From Ignavibacteriota bacterium (GTDB lineage Bacteria > Bacteroidota > Ignavibacteria > Ignavibacteriales > Melioribacteraceae), in assembly GCA_016708125.1 (NCBI GenBank), contig JADJGF010000001.1:1944001-2008000 (forward strand): DNA of 64,000 bases. The letters are read 5' to 3'. The notes beneath the pieces were generated by a model. It worked only from the letters and a program-made list of their open reading frames with translations, did no database searches and was not told the DNA's origin. Shown one piece after another: positions 19,058 to 26,625 of the stretch; the first letter of the stretch is position 1; each line of letters opens with the position of its first letter. The translations under genes were made by a program, and so were the position numbers.

Positions 19058-19086
19058 AAAGGGTAAAAGCAATTTTACCCTTTTTT
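19058..19086 (+). terminator. Intrinsic terminator of the kinase operon
   Basis: AAAGGGTAAAA and TTTTACCCTTT form an 11-bp stem with a 4-base loop (GCAA) followed by a T run. It ends the rightward unit 17720-19034 and separates it from perR. Confidence 0.85.
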
Positions 19087-19129
19087 ATTTTACATATCTT
19101 GATATCGTATCTAAAATTCAGTATATTAC

Positions 19130-19144
19130 ATAATAATAATTATC
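19130..19144 (+). promoter_or_regulatory. Partial PerR-type operator upstream of perR
   Basis: ATAATAATAATTATC matches the first 11 bases of the 14-base palindrome ATAATAATTATTAT found before the peroxiredoxin and dps genes. It ends 19 bases before the perR ATG, a good place for autorepression. AT-rich context weakens the single site. Confidence 0.45.
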
Positions 19145-19163
19145 AACTAAGAATAATTTCAAA

Positions 19164-19589
19164 ATGGAAATGCAAGAAAAAATAGATTCTTTTATGGAAA
19201 AATGCAGAACTAACGCATTAAGTGTTACTCCGCAAAGATTGGCAATTTACAAAGCTTTAATAATTGATAAATCGCATCCAAAACCAGAAACTGTGCACAA
19301 AAATATTGTGGGTGAATTTCCTACAATTTCTCTCGCAACGGTTTATAAAACTCTTGAAACTTTTGAAGAAAAGGGAATAATTTCTGTTGTTACACCATTG
19401 CACGAAACTGTTCGTTATGAAGCAGAAATTGAAAATCATCATCATGTTGTTTGTGTAAAATGTAAAAAAATTGTTGATGTTTCTGAGCCTGAATTAAACA
19501 ATCTCAAATTACCGGATATTGTATCTGAACATAGTTTTATCAATTATAATATTCAATTTAATGTAATTTGCAGTGATTGCAGAAATTAG
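19164..19589 (+). CDS. perR: Fur-family peroxide/metal regulator, PerR-like
   Basis: The 141-residue protein has a winged-helix N-terminal half (TPQRLAIYKALI, then PTISLATVYKTLETF as recognition region) and a metal-binding C-terminal half with HHHVVCVKCKK and CSDC, giving the structural zinc site of Fur proteins. PerR rather than Fur is inferred from the adjacent peroxiredoxin and Dps genes and from shared AT-rich operators that resemble the PerR box. PerR represses in the metal-bound form and is inactivated by peroxide through oxidation of ligand histidines. No clear ribosome site precedes the ATG; a second ATG lies two codons downstream. Confidence 0.85.
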   Translation: MEMQEKIDSFMEKCRTNALSVTPQRLAIYKALIIDKSHPKPETVHKNIVGEFPTISLATVYKTLETFEEKGIISVVTPLHETVRYEAEIENHHHVVCVKCKKIVDVSEPELNNLKLPDIVSEHSFINYNIQFNVICSDCRN

Positions 19590-19596
19590 ATAATCA

Positions 19597-19610
19597 ATAA
19601 TAATTATTAT
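19597..19610 (+). promoter_or_regulatory. PerR-type operator upstream of peroxiredoxin
   Basis: The perfect palindrome ATAATAATTATTAT, followed by CTAATAATTATT, lies between perR and the peroxiredoxin gene, 84 bases before its ATG. The identical 14-mer occurs upstream of dps at 20446. It resembles the PerR box TTATAATNATTATAA. Confidence 0.6.
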
Positions 19611-19694
19611 CTAATAATTATTTGAATCCTTTTGGAAATCTCATCATCATATTGAAAAAATAAATTTAATCACTTGCAAAATAAGGAGTTACAA

Positions 19695-20339
19695 ATGGAA
19701 GAAACACAAGTATTCAGTTTACCAAGACTTAATGAACCGGCACCGGATTTTAATGCAAAAACAACTCACGGAATGATAAAGTTATCAGATCTAAAGGGAA
19801 AATGGGTTGTTTTATTTTCTCATCCGGCAGATTTTACACCGGTTTGCACAACGGAATTTATGGCATTCGCACGAAAAAATGGAGATTTCAAAAAATTAAA
19901 CACACAAGTAATTGGTTTAAGTATTGATAGCATTTATTCACATTTGGCTTGGGTAAAAAATATTAAAGATAATTTTGATGTTGAAATTCCTTTCCCAATT
20001 ATTGACGATTTAAATATGAAAGTTGCAAAAGCATACGGAATGATTCATCCCGGAGCTTCCGATACTTCGGCAGTTCGTGCAGTTTTTATAATTGACGCAG
20101 AAGGAATTTTAAGATCAATGATATATTATCCTTTAACAAACGGAAGAAGTATTGATGAAATTTTAAGAATTGTTGAAGCTTTGCAGACAAGTCAGAAATT
20201 TGGAGTTGCAACTCCGGAAAATTGGAAACCGGGAGAAAAAGTAATTATTCTTCCTCCGCAGACACAAGAAGCTCAAACAAAACGTAAAGATGAAGGTTAC
20301 GAATATACAGATTGGTATTTCAGCAAAAAGTCTTTATAA
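19695..20339 (+). CDS. 1-Cys peroxiredoxin (Prx6 class)
   Basis: The 214-residue protein is an AhpC/TSA-family peroxidase with peroxidatic Cys51 in HPADFTPVCTTEF, the only cysteine in the chain, and the long C-terminal arm of the Prx6 class (NWKPGEKVIILPP). It would reduce hydrogen and organic peroxides. The start at ATG 19695 is chosen because AAGGAG lies 6 bases upstream; a TTG at 19674 is in frame but unlikely. It lies between perR and dps and carries the same operator motif, so it is likely induced by peroxide. Confidence 0.93.
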   Translation: MEETQVFSLPRLNEPAPDFNAKTTHGMIKLSDLKGKWVVLFSHPADFTPVCTTEFMAFARKNGDFKKLNTQVIGLSIDSIYSHLAWVKNIKDNFDVEIPFPIIDDLNMKVAKAYGMIHPGASDTSAVRAVFIIDAEGILRSMIYYPLTNGRSIDEILRIVEALQTSQKFGVATPENWKPGEKVIILPPQTQEAQTKRKDEGYEYTDWYFSKKSL

Positions 20340-20345
20340 ATCTTA

Positions 20346-20430
20346 TAGGCTATATTAAAATTTGAGTTTGTCATTCTGAGAAGTTACGTTTTATGTAACT
20401 TCGTGAGAATCTGAATTTTAGTATAGCCTA
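20346..20430. repeat. Nested inverted-repeat element between peroxiredoxin and dps
   Basis: The outer arms of 17 bases (20346-20362, 20414-20430) differ at one pair; inside lies a perfect 8-bp stem GAAGTTAC/GTAACTTC (20380-20387, 20395-20402) and the flanking GTCATTCTGAG. The whole folds as one long hairpin, like a dispersed palindromic repeat. It could also terminate transcription after the peroxiredoxin gene, although no T run follows. Confidence 0.65.
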
Positions 20431-20445
20431 AATTTATAATTTTAT

Positions 20446-20459
20446 ATAATAATTATTAT
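20446..20459 (+). promoter_or_regulatory. PerR-type operator upstream of dps
   Basis: This perfect copy of the palindrome ATAATAATTATTAT is followed by TATCTAA and lies 32 bases before the dps ATG, where it would overlap the promoter. It is identical to the site before the peroxiredoxin gene. Confidence 0.6.
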
Positions 20460-20491
20460 TATCTAAAATATATTATCAAAAGGGAAATGAA

Positions 20492-20927
20492 ATGAAAGAA
20501 TTAGTAAAACAACTCAATCAAAATTTGGCAGATGTTCAAGTTTTGTATGTAAAGCTTCACAATTATCATTGGAATGTAAAAGGTCCGCACTTTTTTGGAA
20601 TACACAAACAAACCGAAGAATATTATGATTATTTTGCCGGTGTTTATGATGATGTTGCAGAAAGAATTTTACAAATTGGCGGAAAACCATTAACAACATT
20701 AAAAAGTTATTTGGAAAAAGCAAAAATTACTGAAGAAAATAAATCGGAATTTTCTGCAAGCGAAGTAATAAATAGTGTGGTTAATGATTTTGAATATTTG
20801 TTAAATGAATTTAAGCAAACGTCAGAAATTGCAGTCGGCAAAAAATGATTTAACAACTCAAGCTTTAGCAGATGGAAATGTTGCTTGGTTAGAAAAATCT
20901 TTGTGGATGTTGAACGCAAGTAAGTAA
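20492..20927 (+). pseudogene. dps: Dps-family ferritin-like protein, interrupted by a +1 frame change
   Basis: The first frame gives 118 residues ending at TGA 20846-20848 and includes the Dps ferroxidase signature NYHWNVKGPHFFGIHKQTEEYYD and DDVAERI. Length is short for Dps (about 145-160), and the missing C-terminal helix continues in the +1 frame directly after the stop (NDLTTQALADGNVAWLEKSLWMLNASK in pieces up to the TAA at 20925). The change falls at GGC-AAA-AAA-TGA: dropping one A of the A6 run restores a 144-residue protein ending in the usual EK..WML.A. Dps binds DNA, stores iron and consumes peroxide. Sequencing error, true mutation or frameshifting cannot be told apart here. GGGAAATGA precedes the ATG. 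Confidence 0.8.
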
Positions 20928-21004
20928 AAACGTGAAAACGCAAAAAGTGAAACGAGGAAAATAAAAACAATATTGGGGCATGTTTTCATTTTAAAAAACT
21001 TTAA

Positions 21005-21019
21005 AAAGATGCCATCTTT
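21005..21019. repeat. Small AAAGATG hairpin repeat
   Basis: AAAGATGCCATCTTT is a self-complementary 15-mer (one central base unpaired) related to the longer hairpins at 5508-5540 and 39478-39510, which share AAAGATG and CATCTTT ends. Confidence 0.5.
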
Positions 21020-21089
21020 GAATTATAGTGTATGGAAATTGAAATAACATTCTAAAGAAAAACCCTTTTTGCCCCGAAACATTTTACGG

Positions 21090-21209
21090 AATGACAAACA
21101 TTTTGTCATCTCGAAAGAGTGATTCGTTTGCTAACGGAGATTGAGAGATCTCAGAATTAATTTATGAGATTTCTCTTCCGATAAAAATCATCGGAAATGA
21201 CAAACATTT
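21090..21209. repeat. Dispersed palindromic repeat (GTCATCTCGA family) with flanking direct repeats
   Basis: The element starts with GTCATCTCGA (21105) and ends with TCGGAAATGAC (21191-21201), near-complementary termini, with internal GAGAGATCTCA and GAGATTTCTC. The 14-mer AATGACAAACATTT occurs on both sides (21090-21103 and 21196-21209). The same termini and the GAGATCTC core occur in the coding-region elements at 51432-51509 and 60537-60614. Confidence 0.65.
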
Positions 21210-21296
21210 GTTTTTTAAATTTTTATCGTTTCTACATCTCAACGTTTTTCGTCTTTCGTTTCCACGTTTATCATTTTATGTTTCAACGATTTTTAC

Positions 21297-22865
21297 TTAG
21301 AACGGAAACTCTTCTTTTAAATCTACTTTTTCTTTTAACTTTTCAGTTTTAGGTTTCTGCGCAAAAATATGTTTTTCGTTTCCTTCAACATAAATGGCTT
21401 TGTAGGGTTTTGTGGGACAAGCATGTTCGCAGGCACCGCAACCGATGCAAATTTCTTCTTTCAAAAATGGTGATTTTAAATTTACTGATTTATCTAAAAC
21501 CATTTCTACGGCTTTTGTTGGGCAATGTTCAGCACAAGCTCCGCAATCAGTTTTCTGTGAATAGACCACACAATTTTCTTTCACAAATTTTGCTTTACCA
21601 AGTTGAATTAATTGTTTCTTTTCTAACTTTTGAGGAAGAATTGCACCGGTCGGACAAACTTCCGAACAAATTACACAATCAAAATTGCAATAACTTGCTA
21701 TGTAATCCATTCGCGGCTGCATAATTCCCAGCAATCCATATTCTAAAAATGAAGGTTGTAGAACTTGCGTTGGACAACTTGCGACACACAAACTGCACGC
21801 AGTACATTTATCCGTAAAATTTTCTATCGAAACTGAACCGGGCGGAGAAATTGGAGTTTTTCTAATTACCGGAATTTTACTTTCTTTGTAAACTTCAATT
21901 TTTTGTTGAGCTTTTAAAACTAAATTTGTACCGAATGTAAAAATTCCAATATTTTTTAAAAAATTTCTGCGAGTAGAATTTTTAATTAATTCTGATTTTC
22001 CTTCTGATTTTAATGGATATCGCGATACATAACTAATTCCAATAGAAGGACAAACATCAAAACAATTAAAGCATCCCACACATCTACTAAAATCAACTTT
22101 CTGAGTTTCCGATTCAATGCAATTTGATTTGCAAACTGTTTCGCAATCACCGCATGAAATACAATTCTGCTCAATTACAGCAATTTTGAAAAATGAAAAT
22201 TTTGATAAAATTCCTAAAAAAGTTCCAACCGGACAGACAGAATTGCAATACAATCTTCCAAATTTTATACTGAAAAACAAAATCAAAATAAAAATTGTTA
22301 ACGAAAATAAAAATGAGAAGAAATTTACTCCCGCAAAATCTAACGGATTTATGATGTACAAATTTACTTTTTCAAAAAGGAAAGAAATTAAATTATTGAT
22401 TTCAATTGTTATTGGTCGAAAAATATTTGATAGAATTCTTCCAAAATTACTGTAAGGATCAAGTAAACTTATTCCGAAAGAAATGCCTGACACCAATAGA
22501 ATAATAGTAATTATTAAAATTGTATTTCTAGTTTTATCCCAAGCGGCAGAAAATTTATAATTAATTCTTTTCCTTTTTTTGCGAAAAAAAATAATTATAT
22601 CTTGCAAAATTCCAAGTGGACAAACAGTTGAACAATAAACTCTTCCAAAAATTAATGTCAAGATTATTATAAAAATAAATCCCATCGAAGTAATAGAAAA
22701 AGTTGTAAGAAATTTTTGCAGTGAAGGAATAAACTGAAGATAAAGCGGATATTGCGAAAATTTTGATTGAACAGAAAAAGACAAATCGAAAAATAAAATT
22801 AGAAATGAAACAAAAAATATTAATGAAAATATAACTCTGATCTTTTTCAGAAATTGAAGATTCAT
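21297..22865 (-). CDS. Membrane polyferredoxin (NapH/NosR/CcoG-like 4Fe-4S protein)
   Basis: The 522-residue protein begins with about five membrane helices interrupted by two conserved CP motifs (CSTVCPLG, CNSVCPVG) as in NapH/NosR-type quinol-linked electron proteins, followed by ferredoxin modules: CISCGDCETVCKSNC, CVGCFNCFDVCPS, CTACSLCVASCPT, CNFDCVICSEVCPT, CGACAEHCPT and CIGCGACEHACPT. A buried TRRNFLKNIG around residue 300 looks like an internal twin-arginine motif, suggesting fusion of a NapH-like membrane part with a Tat-type ferredoxin. It starts one base after the DUF362 gene, so the two are co-transcribed. It likely moves electrons between the quinone pool and an extracytoplasmic partner. 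Confidence 0.85.
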   Translation of the reverse strand: MNLQFLKKIRVIFSLIFFVSFLILFFDLSFSVQSKFSQYPLYLQFIPSLQKFLTTFSITSMGFIFIIILTLIFGRVYCSTVCPLGILQDIIIFFRKKRKRINYKFSAAWDKTRNTILIITIILLVSGISFGISLLDPYSNFGRILSNIFRPITIEINNLISFLFEKVNLYIINPLDFAGVNFFSFLFSLTIFILILFFSIKFGRLYCNSVCPVGTFLGILSKFSFFKIAVIEQNCISCGDCETVCKSNCIESETQKVDFSRCVGCFNCFDVCPSIGISYVSRYPLKSEGKSELIKNSTRRNFLKNIGIFTFGTNLVLKAQQKIEVYKESKIPVIRKTPISPPGSVSIENFTDKCTACSLCVASCPTQVLQPSFLEYGLLGIMQPRMDYIASYCNFDCVICSEVCPTGAILPQKLEKKQLIQLGKAKFVKENCVVYSQKTDCGACAEHCPTKAVEMVLDKSVNLKSPFLKEEICIGCGACEHACPTKPYKAIYVEGNEKHIFAQKPKTEKLKEKVDLKEEFPF

Positions 22866-22866
22866 A

Positions 22867-23790
22867 TTAAAGAATAATTCTATTAATTTTTAATTTTGAT
22901 AAATCCATTGTCCCAATTCTCATTTCGTCTGCAATTTTAATATACCCAATTTCACTTGGTTCTCTTCCGAATAATTTTGTTGCTGCAGAATCTGCGGCAA
23001 CAATATCTGTAGAAATTATTTGAGATTTCAAAGTCAGAACATCATCTTTAGAAACGCCGCGAGGACCATTTTTTTTCATAACAAAATATGCATCAACAAT
23101 ATTTAAGTCCGGTTTTCTAAAAGTTGCATAATCTGCAATACATTGATGTAAATTATTTCTGTGCCAAAAACCTCTATCCCAAACATTTCCCATTAAATTT
23201 TTCATAGCCATTGTAAGCTCTGCGCTTGAGTGGTTTTTCAGAATCGGTACATTTATAAAAACATCACAATCTAAAATTAGTTCGTGTTCGGTTGTAGATT
23301 TAAGATTTTTGCCATTTTTGATTTCCACATTTTGATAATAACTTTCACTGTTTCCCGGAACAACTTTTGCACCGGCATCTTTTGCTGCTTTTTCAATTCC
23401 GCTGTTTGTGTAACATTTATTCCAGTTATCACAAGTATGATCAAAAACATAAACATCCTTTGCCCCGGTATCAAAACAATGTTTTACAATCTGCGAAATT
23501 AATTTTGGATTCGTGTTTGCGGCACGTTCTGGTATTGTATCCCAACCAATATTGGGTTTAATTACAACTTTTTGATTTTTTTTAACAAACTTTTTCATTC
23601 CTCCAAATGACTTAATTGCTTCATCAAACATAAGATCTGGTTCACCGCCTTTAATTGCAACTAAATCATAAACTTCAGAACTTACAGTTTTACTATTTGC
23701 AAAAAGATTAAGTTTGTCTCCAAAAGAAAAATAAGTGCAAGCAGCAGCTCCTGCATAAGAAGTTTTCTTAAAGAAATCGCGTCGGTTCAT
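22867..23790 (-). CDS. DUF362 protein with Tat signal
   Basis: The 307-residue protein has a twin-arginine signal (MNRRDFFKKTSYAGAAACTYF) and a DUF362 domain (VVIKPNIGWDTIPERAANT, then DCDVFINVPILKNHSSAELTMAMKNLMG). The export of a folded protein suggests a cofactor-bearing redox or binding function, but the biochemical role of DUF362 is not settled. It sits one base upstream of the membrane polyferredoxin gene and divergent, by 97 bases, from a small membrane protein gene; the three often look like one functional set. Confidence 0.85.
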   Translation of the reverse strand: MNRRDFFKKTSYAGAAACTYFSFGDKLNLFANSKTVSSEVYDLVAIKGGEPDLMFDEAIKSFGGMKKFVKKNQKVVIKPNIGWDTIPERAANTNPKLISQIVKHCFDTGAKDVYVFDHTCDNWNKCYTNSGIEKAAKDAGAKVVPGNSESYYQNVEIKNGKNLKSTTEHELILDCDVFINVPILKNHSSAELTMAMKNLMGNVWDRGFWHRNNLHQCIADYATFRKPDLNIVDAYFVMKKNGPRGVSKDDVLTLKSQIISTDIVAADSAATKLFGREPSEIGYIKIADEMRIGTMDLSKLKINRIIL

Positions 23791-23887
23791 AAAAATTCTC
23801 CATTTGATATTGGATAAAACTATCTCTTTTGTTTATTTTAAAATAGAAATATATTATGTTTATTACAAGAAAAACAAAAGGTGTAAA

Positions 23888-24388
23888 ATGGATTTAGTTT
23901 TAGGAAAAATTAGTCAGAAAGAAATTGTAAAAAGTTCTGTGTTTGATGTTTTAGCATTGGCGTTTGTATATTTTGTACCGGCACTTTCTCACTTAACATC
24001 TTTACCAATTTATTTTATTGAACCAATGCGTTTGATGTTAATTTTATCAATTGCTCATACTTCAAAAAAGAATGCTTACATAATTGCTGCAACTTTACCT
24101 ATTTTCTCTTTTGTAATTTCTGCTCATCCGCATTTAATTAAAACATTTTTAATTACCGGAGAATTATTACTAAATGTTTGGCTTTTCTTTTTCTTAACAG
24201 AAAAAATTAAAAATAAATTTGCATCAATGATTATAAGTATTGGATTAAGCAAAATGGCATATTATGCAGTAAAATTCGGATTACTGAGTTTATTACTTAT
24301 TGATGGAAGTTTAATTTCAACACCGATATTAATTCAAGTAATTACAACTTGGGTTTTCAGCGGTTATGTTTTTTTGATGAAAAAATAG
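23888..24388 (+). CDS. Small integral membrane protein (ECF S-component-like?)
   Basis: The 166-residue protein has four to five membrane helices (about residues 17-38, 43-60, 68-85, 90-108, 118-140, 145-163). Its size and helix pattern recall S components of energy-coupling-factor transporters, but no ECF ATPase or T protein is near and no diagnostic motif is clear, so this is weak. The start at 23888 is chosen over an in-frame ATA/ATT/ATG further left because AAAGGTG lies 6 bases before it and the upstream residues are low-complexity. It is divergent from the DUF362/polyferredoxin pair and may share regulation with it. Confidence 0.6.
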   Translation: MDLVLGKISQKEIVKSSVFDVLALAFVYFVPALSHLTSLPIYFIEPMRLMLILSIAHTSKKNAYIIAATLPIFSFVISAHPHLIKTFLITGELLLNVWLFFFLTEKIKNKFASMIISIGLSKMAYYAVKFGLLSLLLIDGSLISTPILIQVITTWVFSGYVFLMKK

Positions 24389-24429
24389 AATATAAATTTT
24401 ACTTTTTCTAAAAATCAAATTTCAAAAAA

Positions 24430-25236
24430 TTATTTATTGTGTAAATGAATATCTCTTTGCGGAAATGGAATTTCGATATTATTTGCATCAAATTGTAACT
24501 TAATATTTTCAGTAACTTCAGAAAGAACATCCCAATAATCATCTGTTTTACACCAAGGTCTAACAGCAATATTTACACTACTTTCAGCTAAAGCTCTAAC
24601 AAAAATATCCGGCTTCGGTTCTTTTAAAACTTTTGGATTATTCTGTAAAATTTCATCAATAATATTTTTAGCTTTTTTAAAATCTGATTTGTAACCAATT
24701 CCGAAAATCATATCAACTCTGCGAGTTTCATTAAACGTAAAATTTACAATATTATCCGAAGTCAATTTTGAGTTTGGAACAAATAATAATTTATTATCTA
24801 TTGAAATTAATTTTGTAACAAAAATTCCAATTTCTTTCACAGTTCCTTCACCGCCGCCGCCTTGAATATAATCGCCAACTTTAATTGGTCGAAATATAAT
24901 TAACATTATTCCGGAAGCTAAATTTGATAAAGAACCTTGTAATGCCAAACCGACTGCAAGTCCGGCAGCACCAAGTACTGCAACAAACGATGTAGTTTCA
25001 ATTCCTAATTTATTTACGGCGGCAATTACAACAAAAGTTATTAAAATAATTCTAACTAATGAAGTAAAGAATTTTAGTAAAGTTATATCTACATTTGATT
25101 TAGCTAAAAATTTATTGAAAATTTTCGAAATTATTTTCGCAAGCCAAATCCCAATTATTAGAATTAAAATTGCGCTTAAAATTTTAAAGCCATATTCGAC
25201 CGAGTATTTTTCTAGTATAGATAAAATGTTTTTCAT
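24430..25236 (-). CDS. mscS: Small-conductance mechanosensitive channel MscS
   Basis: The 268-residue protein has three membrane helices (about residues 15-36, 57-80, 85-115), the pore helix AAGLAVGLALQGSLSNLASG, and the soluble beta domain with RPIKVGDYIQ, GTVKEIGIFVTKL and LFVPNSKLTSDNIVNFT. It opens under membrane tension to release solutes on osmotic downshift. Length is like E. coli MscS (286). It is a single gene; the old 3' end relic of amrS lies 66 bases upstream of its start. Confidence 0.95.
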   Translation of the reverse strand: MKNILSILEKYSVEYGFKILSAILILIIGIWLAKIISKIFNKFLAKSNVDITLLKFFTSLVRIILITFVVIAAVNKLGIETTSFVAVLGAAGLAVGLALQGSLSNLASGIMLIIFRPIKVGDYIQGGGGEGTVKEIGIFVTKLISIDNKLLFVPNSKLTSDNIVNFTFNETRRVDMIFGIGYKSDFKKAKNIIDEILQNNPKVLKEPKPDIFVRALAESSVNIAVRPWCKTDDYWDVLSEVTENIKLQFDANNIEIPFPQRDIHLHNK

Positions 25237-25302
25237 TCTTTAAATATTGTTTATTGATAAATATAAAGATAGTAAATGAATCAAAAAATTGTAATACGTT
25301 TG

Positions 25303-25347
25303 TTAATTAAAAACTCCATCAATTTTGTTTCCACAATTTTTACATTT
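25303..25347 (-). pseudogene. Relic of an amrS 3' end
   Basis: On the minus strand these 45 bases encode KCKNCGNKIDGVFN followed by TAA, matching the last 14 residues of the intact AmrS at 26626-26670 (KCKNCGEQIVGVFN). The first 16 bases (TTAATTAAAAACTCCA on the plus strand) are identical; the rest differs at several positions, mostly silent or conservative. Upstream the homology stops at a stop codon. The relic lies on the far side of the fic gene from amrS, as if fic had been inserted into the end of amrS. Confidence 0.7.
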
Positions 25348-25368
25348 TCAGGATACATAACAAAACAT

Positions 25369-25425
25369 TGCTTTATATTCCAAAATTCTCTTGCAACTTG
25401 GAATATAAAATTTTATATTCCAAGT
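25369..25425. promoter_or_regulatory. Palindromic operator-like sites upstream of fic
   Basis: A perfect 30-base palindrome at 25396-25425 is built from ACTTGGAATATAAAA and its complement, and a further half copy TTTATATTCCAA lies at 25371-25382. The site ends 45 bases before the fic ATG, where it could bind the protein's own C-terminal winged helix. It could also be the end of a mobile unit. Confidence 0.55.
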
Positions 25426-25470
25426 TATTGTTATAAATTATAATATGATTATTTATATTATAGGAAAAAT

Positions 25471-26604
25471 ATGGATATAAAGAATTTCAAAGCCGGAAAT
25501 TTAAAGAAACAATATGAATACTTTAGTTTTTCCCCGAATATAGTAAATATTGAATGGATAATCTCAGATCCGGAGTTAAATAGCCTATTAGGAGAAGCAA
25601 ATAGAAAAATTGGAGAATTAAACGCATTTTCTCAACTTATCCCAGATGTTGATTTTTTTATTATGATGCATATTACAAAAGAAGCAACAAAATCCAGTAA
25701 AATAGAAGGCACACAAACCAGTATTGAAGAAGTTTTTATAAAAGAAGAAAATATAAAGCCGGAAAGGCGTAATGATTATAAAGAAGTACAGAACTATGTA
25801 TCTGCAATGAATTATGCTATAAGCGAACTTGAAAATTTACCACTTTCAAACAGATTGCTGAAAAAGGGTCATGAAATTCTTTTAACAAGTGTAAGAGGAG
25901 AAAAGAAAACACCCGGTGAATTTAGAAGAAGTCAAAATTGGATTGGAGCAACGCTAAAAGATGCGGTTTTTATACCACCAACTGCTGATGAAGTAAATGA
26001 ATTAATGAGTGATTTAGAAAAGTTTTTAAATAATAACAATATAAACGTTCCTCATTTAATCAAAATTGCAATAGGTCATTATCAATTTGAAACGATTCAT
26101 CCTTTTCTAGATGGCAATGGAAGATTGGGAAGGCTTTTAATAACATTATATTTGGTCAGCAATAAAATTTTAGTAAAGCCAACATTATATTTATCGGATT
26201 TTTTTGAAAGGAATAAAATTTATTATTATGATAATCTAACAATTGCCAGAACCAATAATAATATTTCACAATGGATAAAGTTTTTTTTGGCAGGTGTAGT
26301 TGAAACTTCTCAAAATTCAATTGAAACATTTAACAGCATTATTAAACTTAAACAAAAATTGGAAAGTGAAGTATTGTTAAAAATGGGAAAAAAACAAATT
26401 AGAGCAAAAAAGTTGCTTGATGAATTATATAAAAATCCAATAGTTGATAGCTCTATAGTTATGAAAATTCTTAATGTTACTCCTACAACTTCTAATAATT
26501 TAATTAAAGAATTTGCAAAATTTGGAATATTAGTTGAGCTGACTGGTTTTAAAAGAAATCGTCTTTATATTTTTGATGAATATGTTAAGATATTTCAAAA
26601 ATAA
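25471..26604 (+). CDS. Fic-family adenylyltransferase with N-terminal inhibitory helix and C-terminal winged helix
   Basis: The 377-residue protein has the Fic active-site motif HPFLDGNGRLGR (His210), an N-terminal Fic_N region, and the inhibitory motif S75-SKI-E79-G80, which fits (S/T)xxxE(G/N) of class II Fic proteins. Residues about 310-375 look like a winged-helix DNA-binding domain (LLDELYKNPIVDSSIVMKILNVT). It would transfer AMP to a target protein and may control its own gene. It converges with amrS, 21 bases away, and is bracketed by two versions of the amrS 3' end, so it was probably acquired as a small cassette. No partner antitoxin gene is seen; inhibition is built in. Confidence 0.9.
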   Translation: MDIKNFKAGNLKKQYEYFSFSPNIVNIEWIISDPELNSLLGEANRKIGELNAFSQLIPDVDFFIMMHITKEATKSSKIEGTQTSIEEVFIKEENIKPERRNDYKEVQNYVSAMNYAISELENLPLSNRLLKKGHEILLTSVRGEKKTPGEFRRSQNWIGATLKDAVFIPPTADEVNELMSDLEKFLNNNNINVPHLIKIAIGHYQFETIHPFLDGNGRLGRLLITLYLVSNKILVKPTLYLSDFFERNKIYYYDNLTIARTNNNISQWIKFFLAGVVETSQNSIETFNSIIKLKQKLESEVLLKMGKKQIRAKKLLDELYKNPIVDSSIVMKILNVTPTTSNNLIKEFAKFGILVELTGFKRNRLYIFDEYVKIFQK

Positions 26605-26625
26605 TTTTTTTGAAACGAAATTAGT

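Larger units (their letters stand above)
20928..21296. other. Repeat-rich gap between dps and polyferredoxin gene
   Basis: These 369 bases hold no gene. Both ends, directly after each flanking stop codon, carry purine-rich runs of GTGAAAACG/GAAACG-like units in inverted orientation; the middle has a small AAAGATG hairpin (21005-21019) and a palindromic mobile-looking repeat (21090-21209). Confidence 0.6.

Noticed and set aside
20346..20430. Small RNA gene between peroxiredoxin and dps
   Set aside because: The long hairpin matches the style of dispersed palindromic repeats, with no separate promoter; a repeat is more likely.
20837..20850. Programmed +1 frameshift in dps (AAA-TGA site similar to prfB)
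   Set aside because: There is no upstream Shine-Dalgarno-like stimulator and no known Dps recoding; an A6 length error or mutation is simpler. Kept only as a possibility in the findings.
22117..22455. Open frame of 112 codons opposite the polyferredoxin gene
   Set aside because: Antisense to well-conserved cysteine motifs and membrane helices; Lys/Asn-rich as expected of an AT-rich shadow.
25471..26604. Fic as part of a toxin-antitoxin (FicT/FicA or Doc/Phd) pair
   Set aside because: No small antitoxin gene lies next to it, and the inhibitory SxxxEG helix is in the same protein, as in class II Fic proteins.
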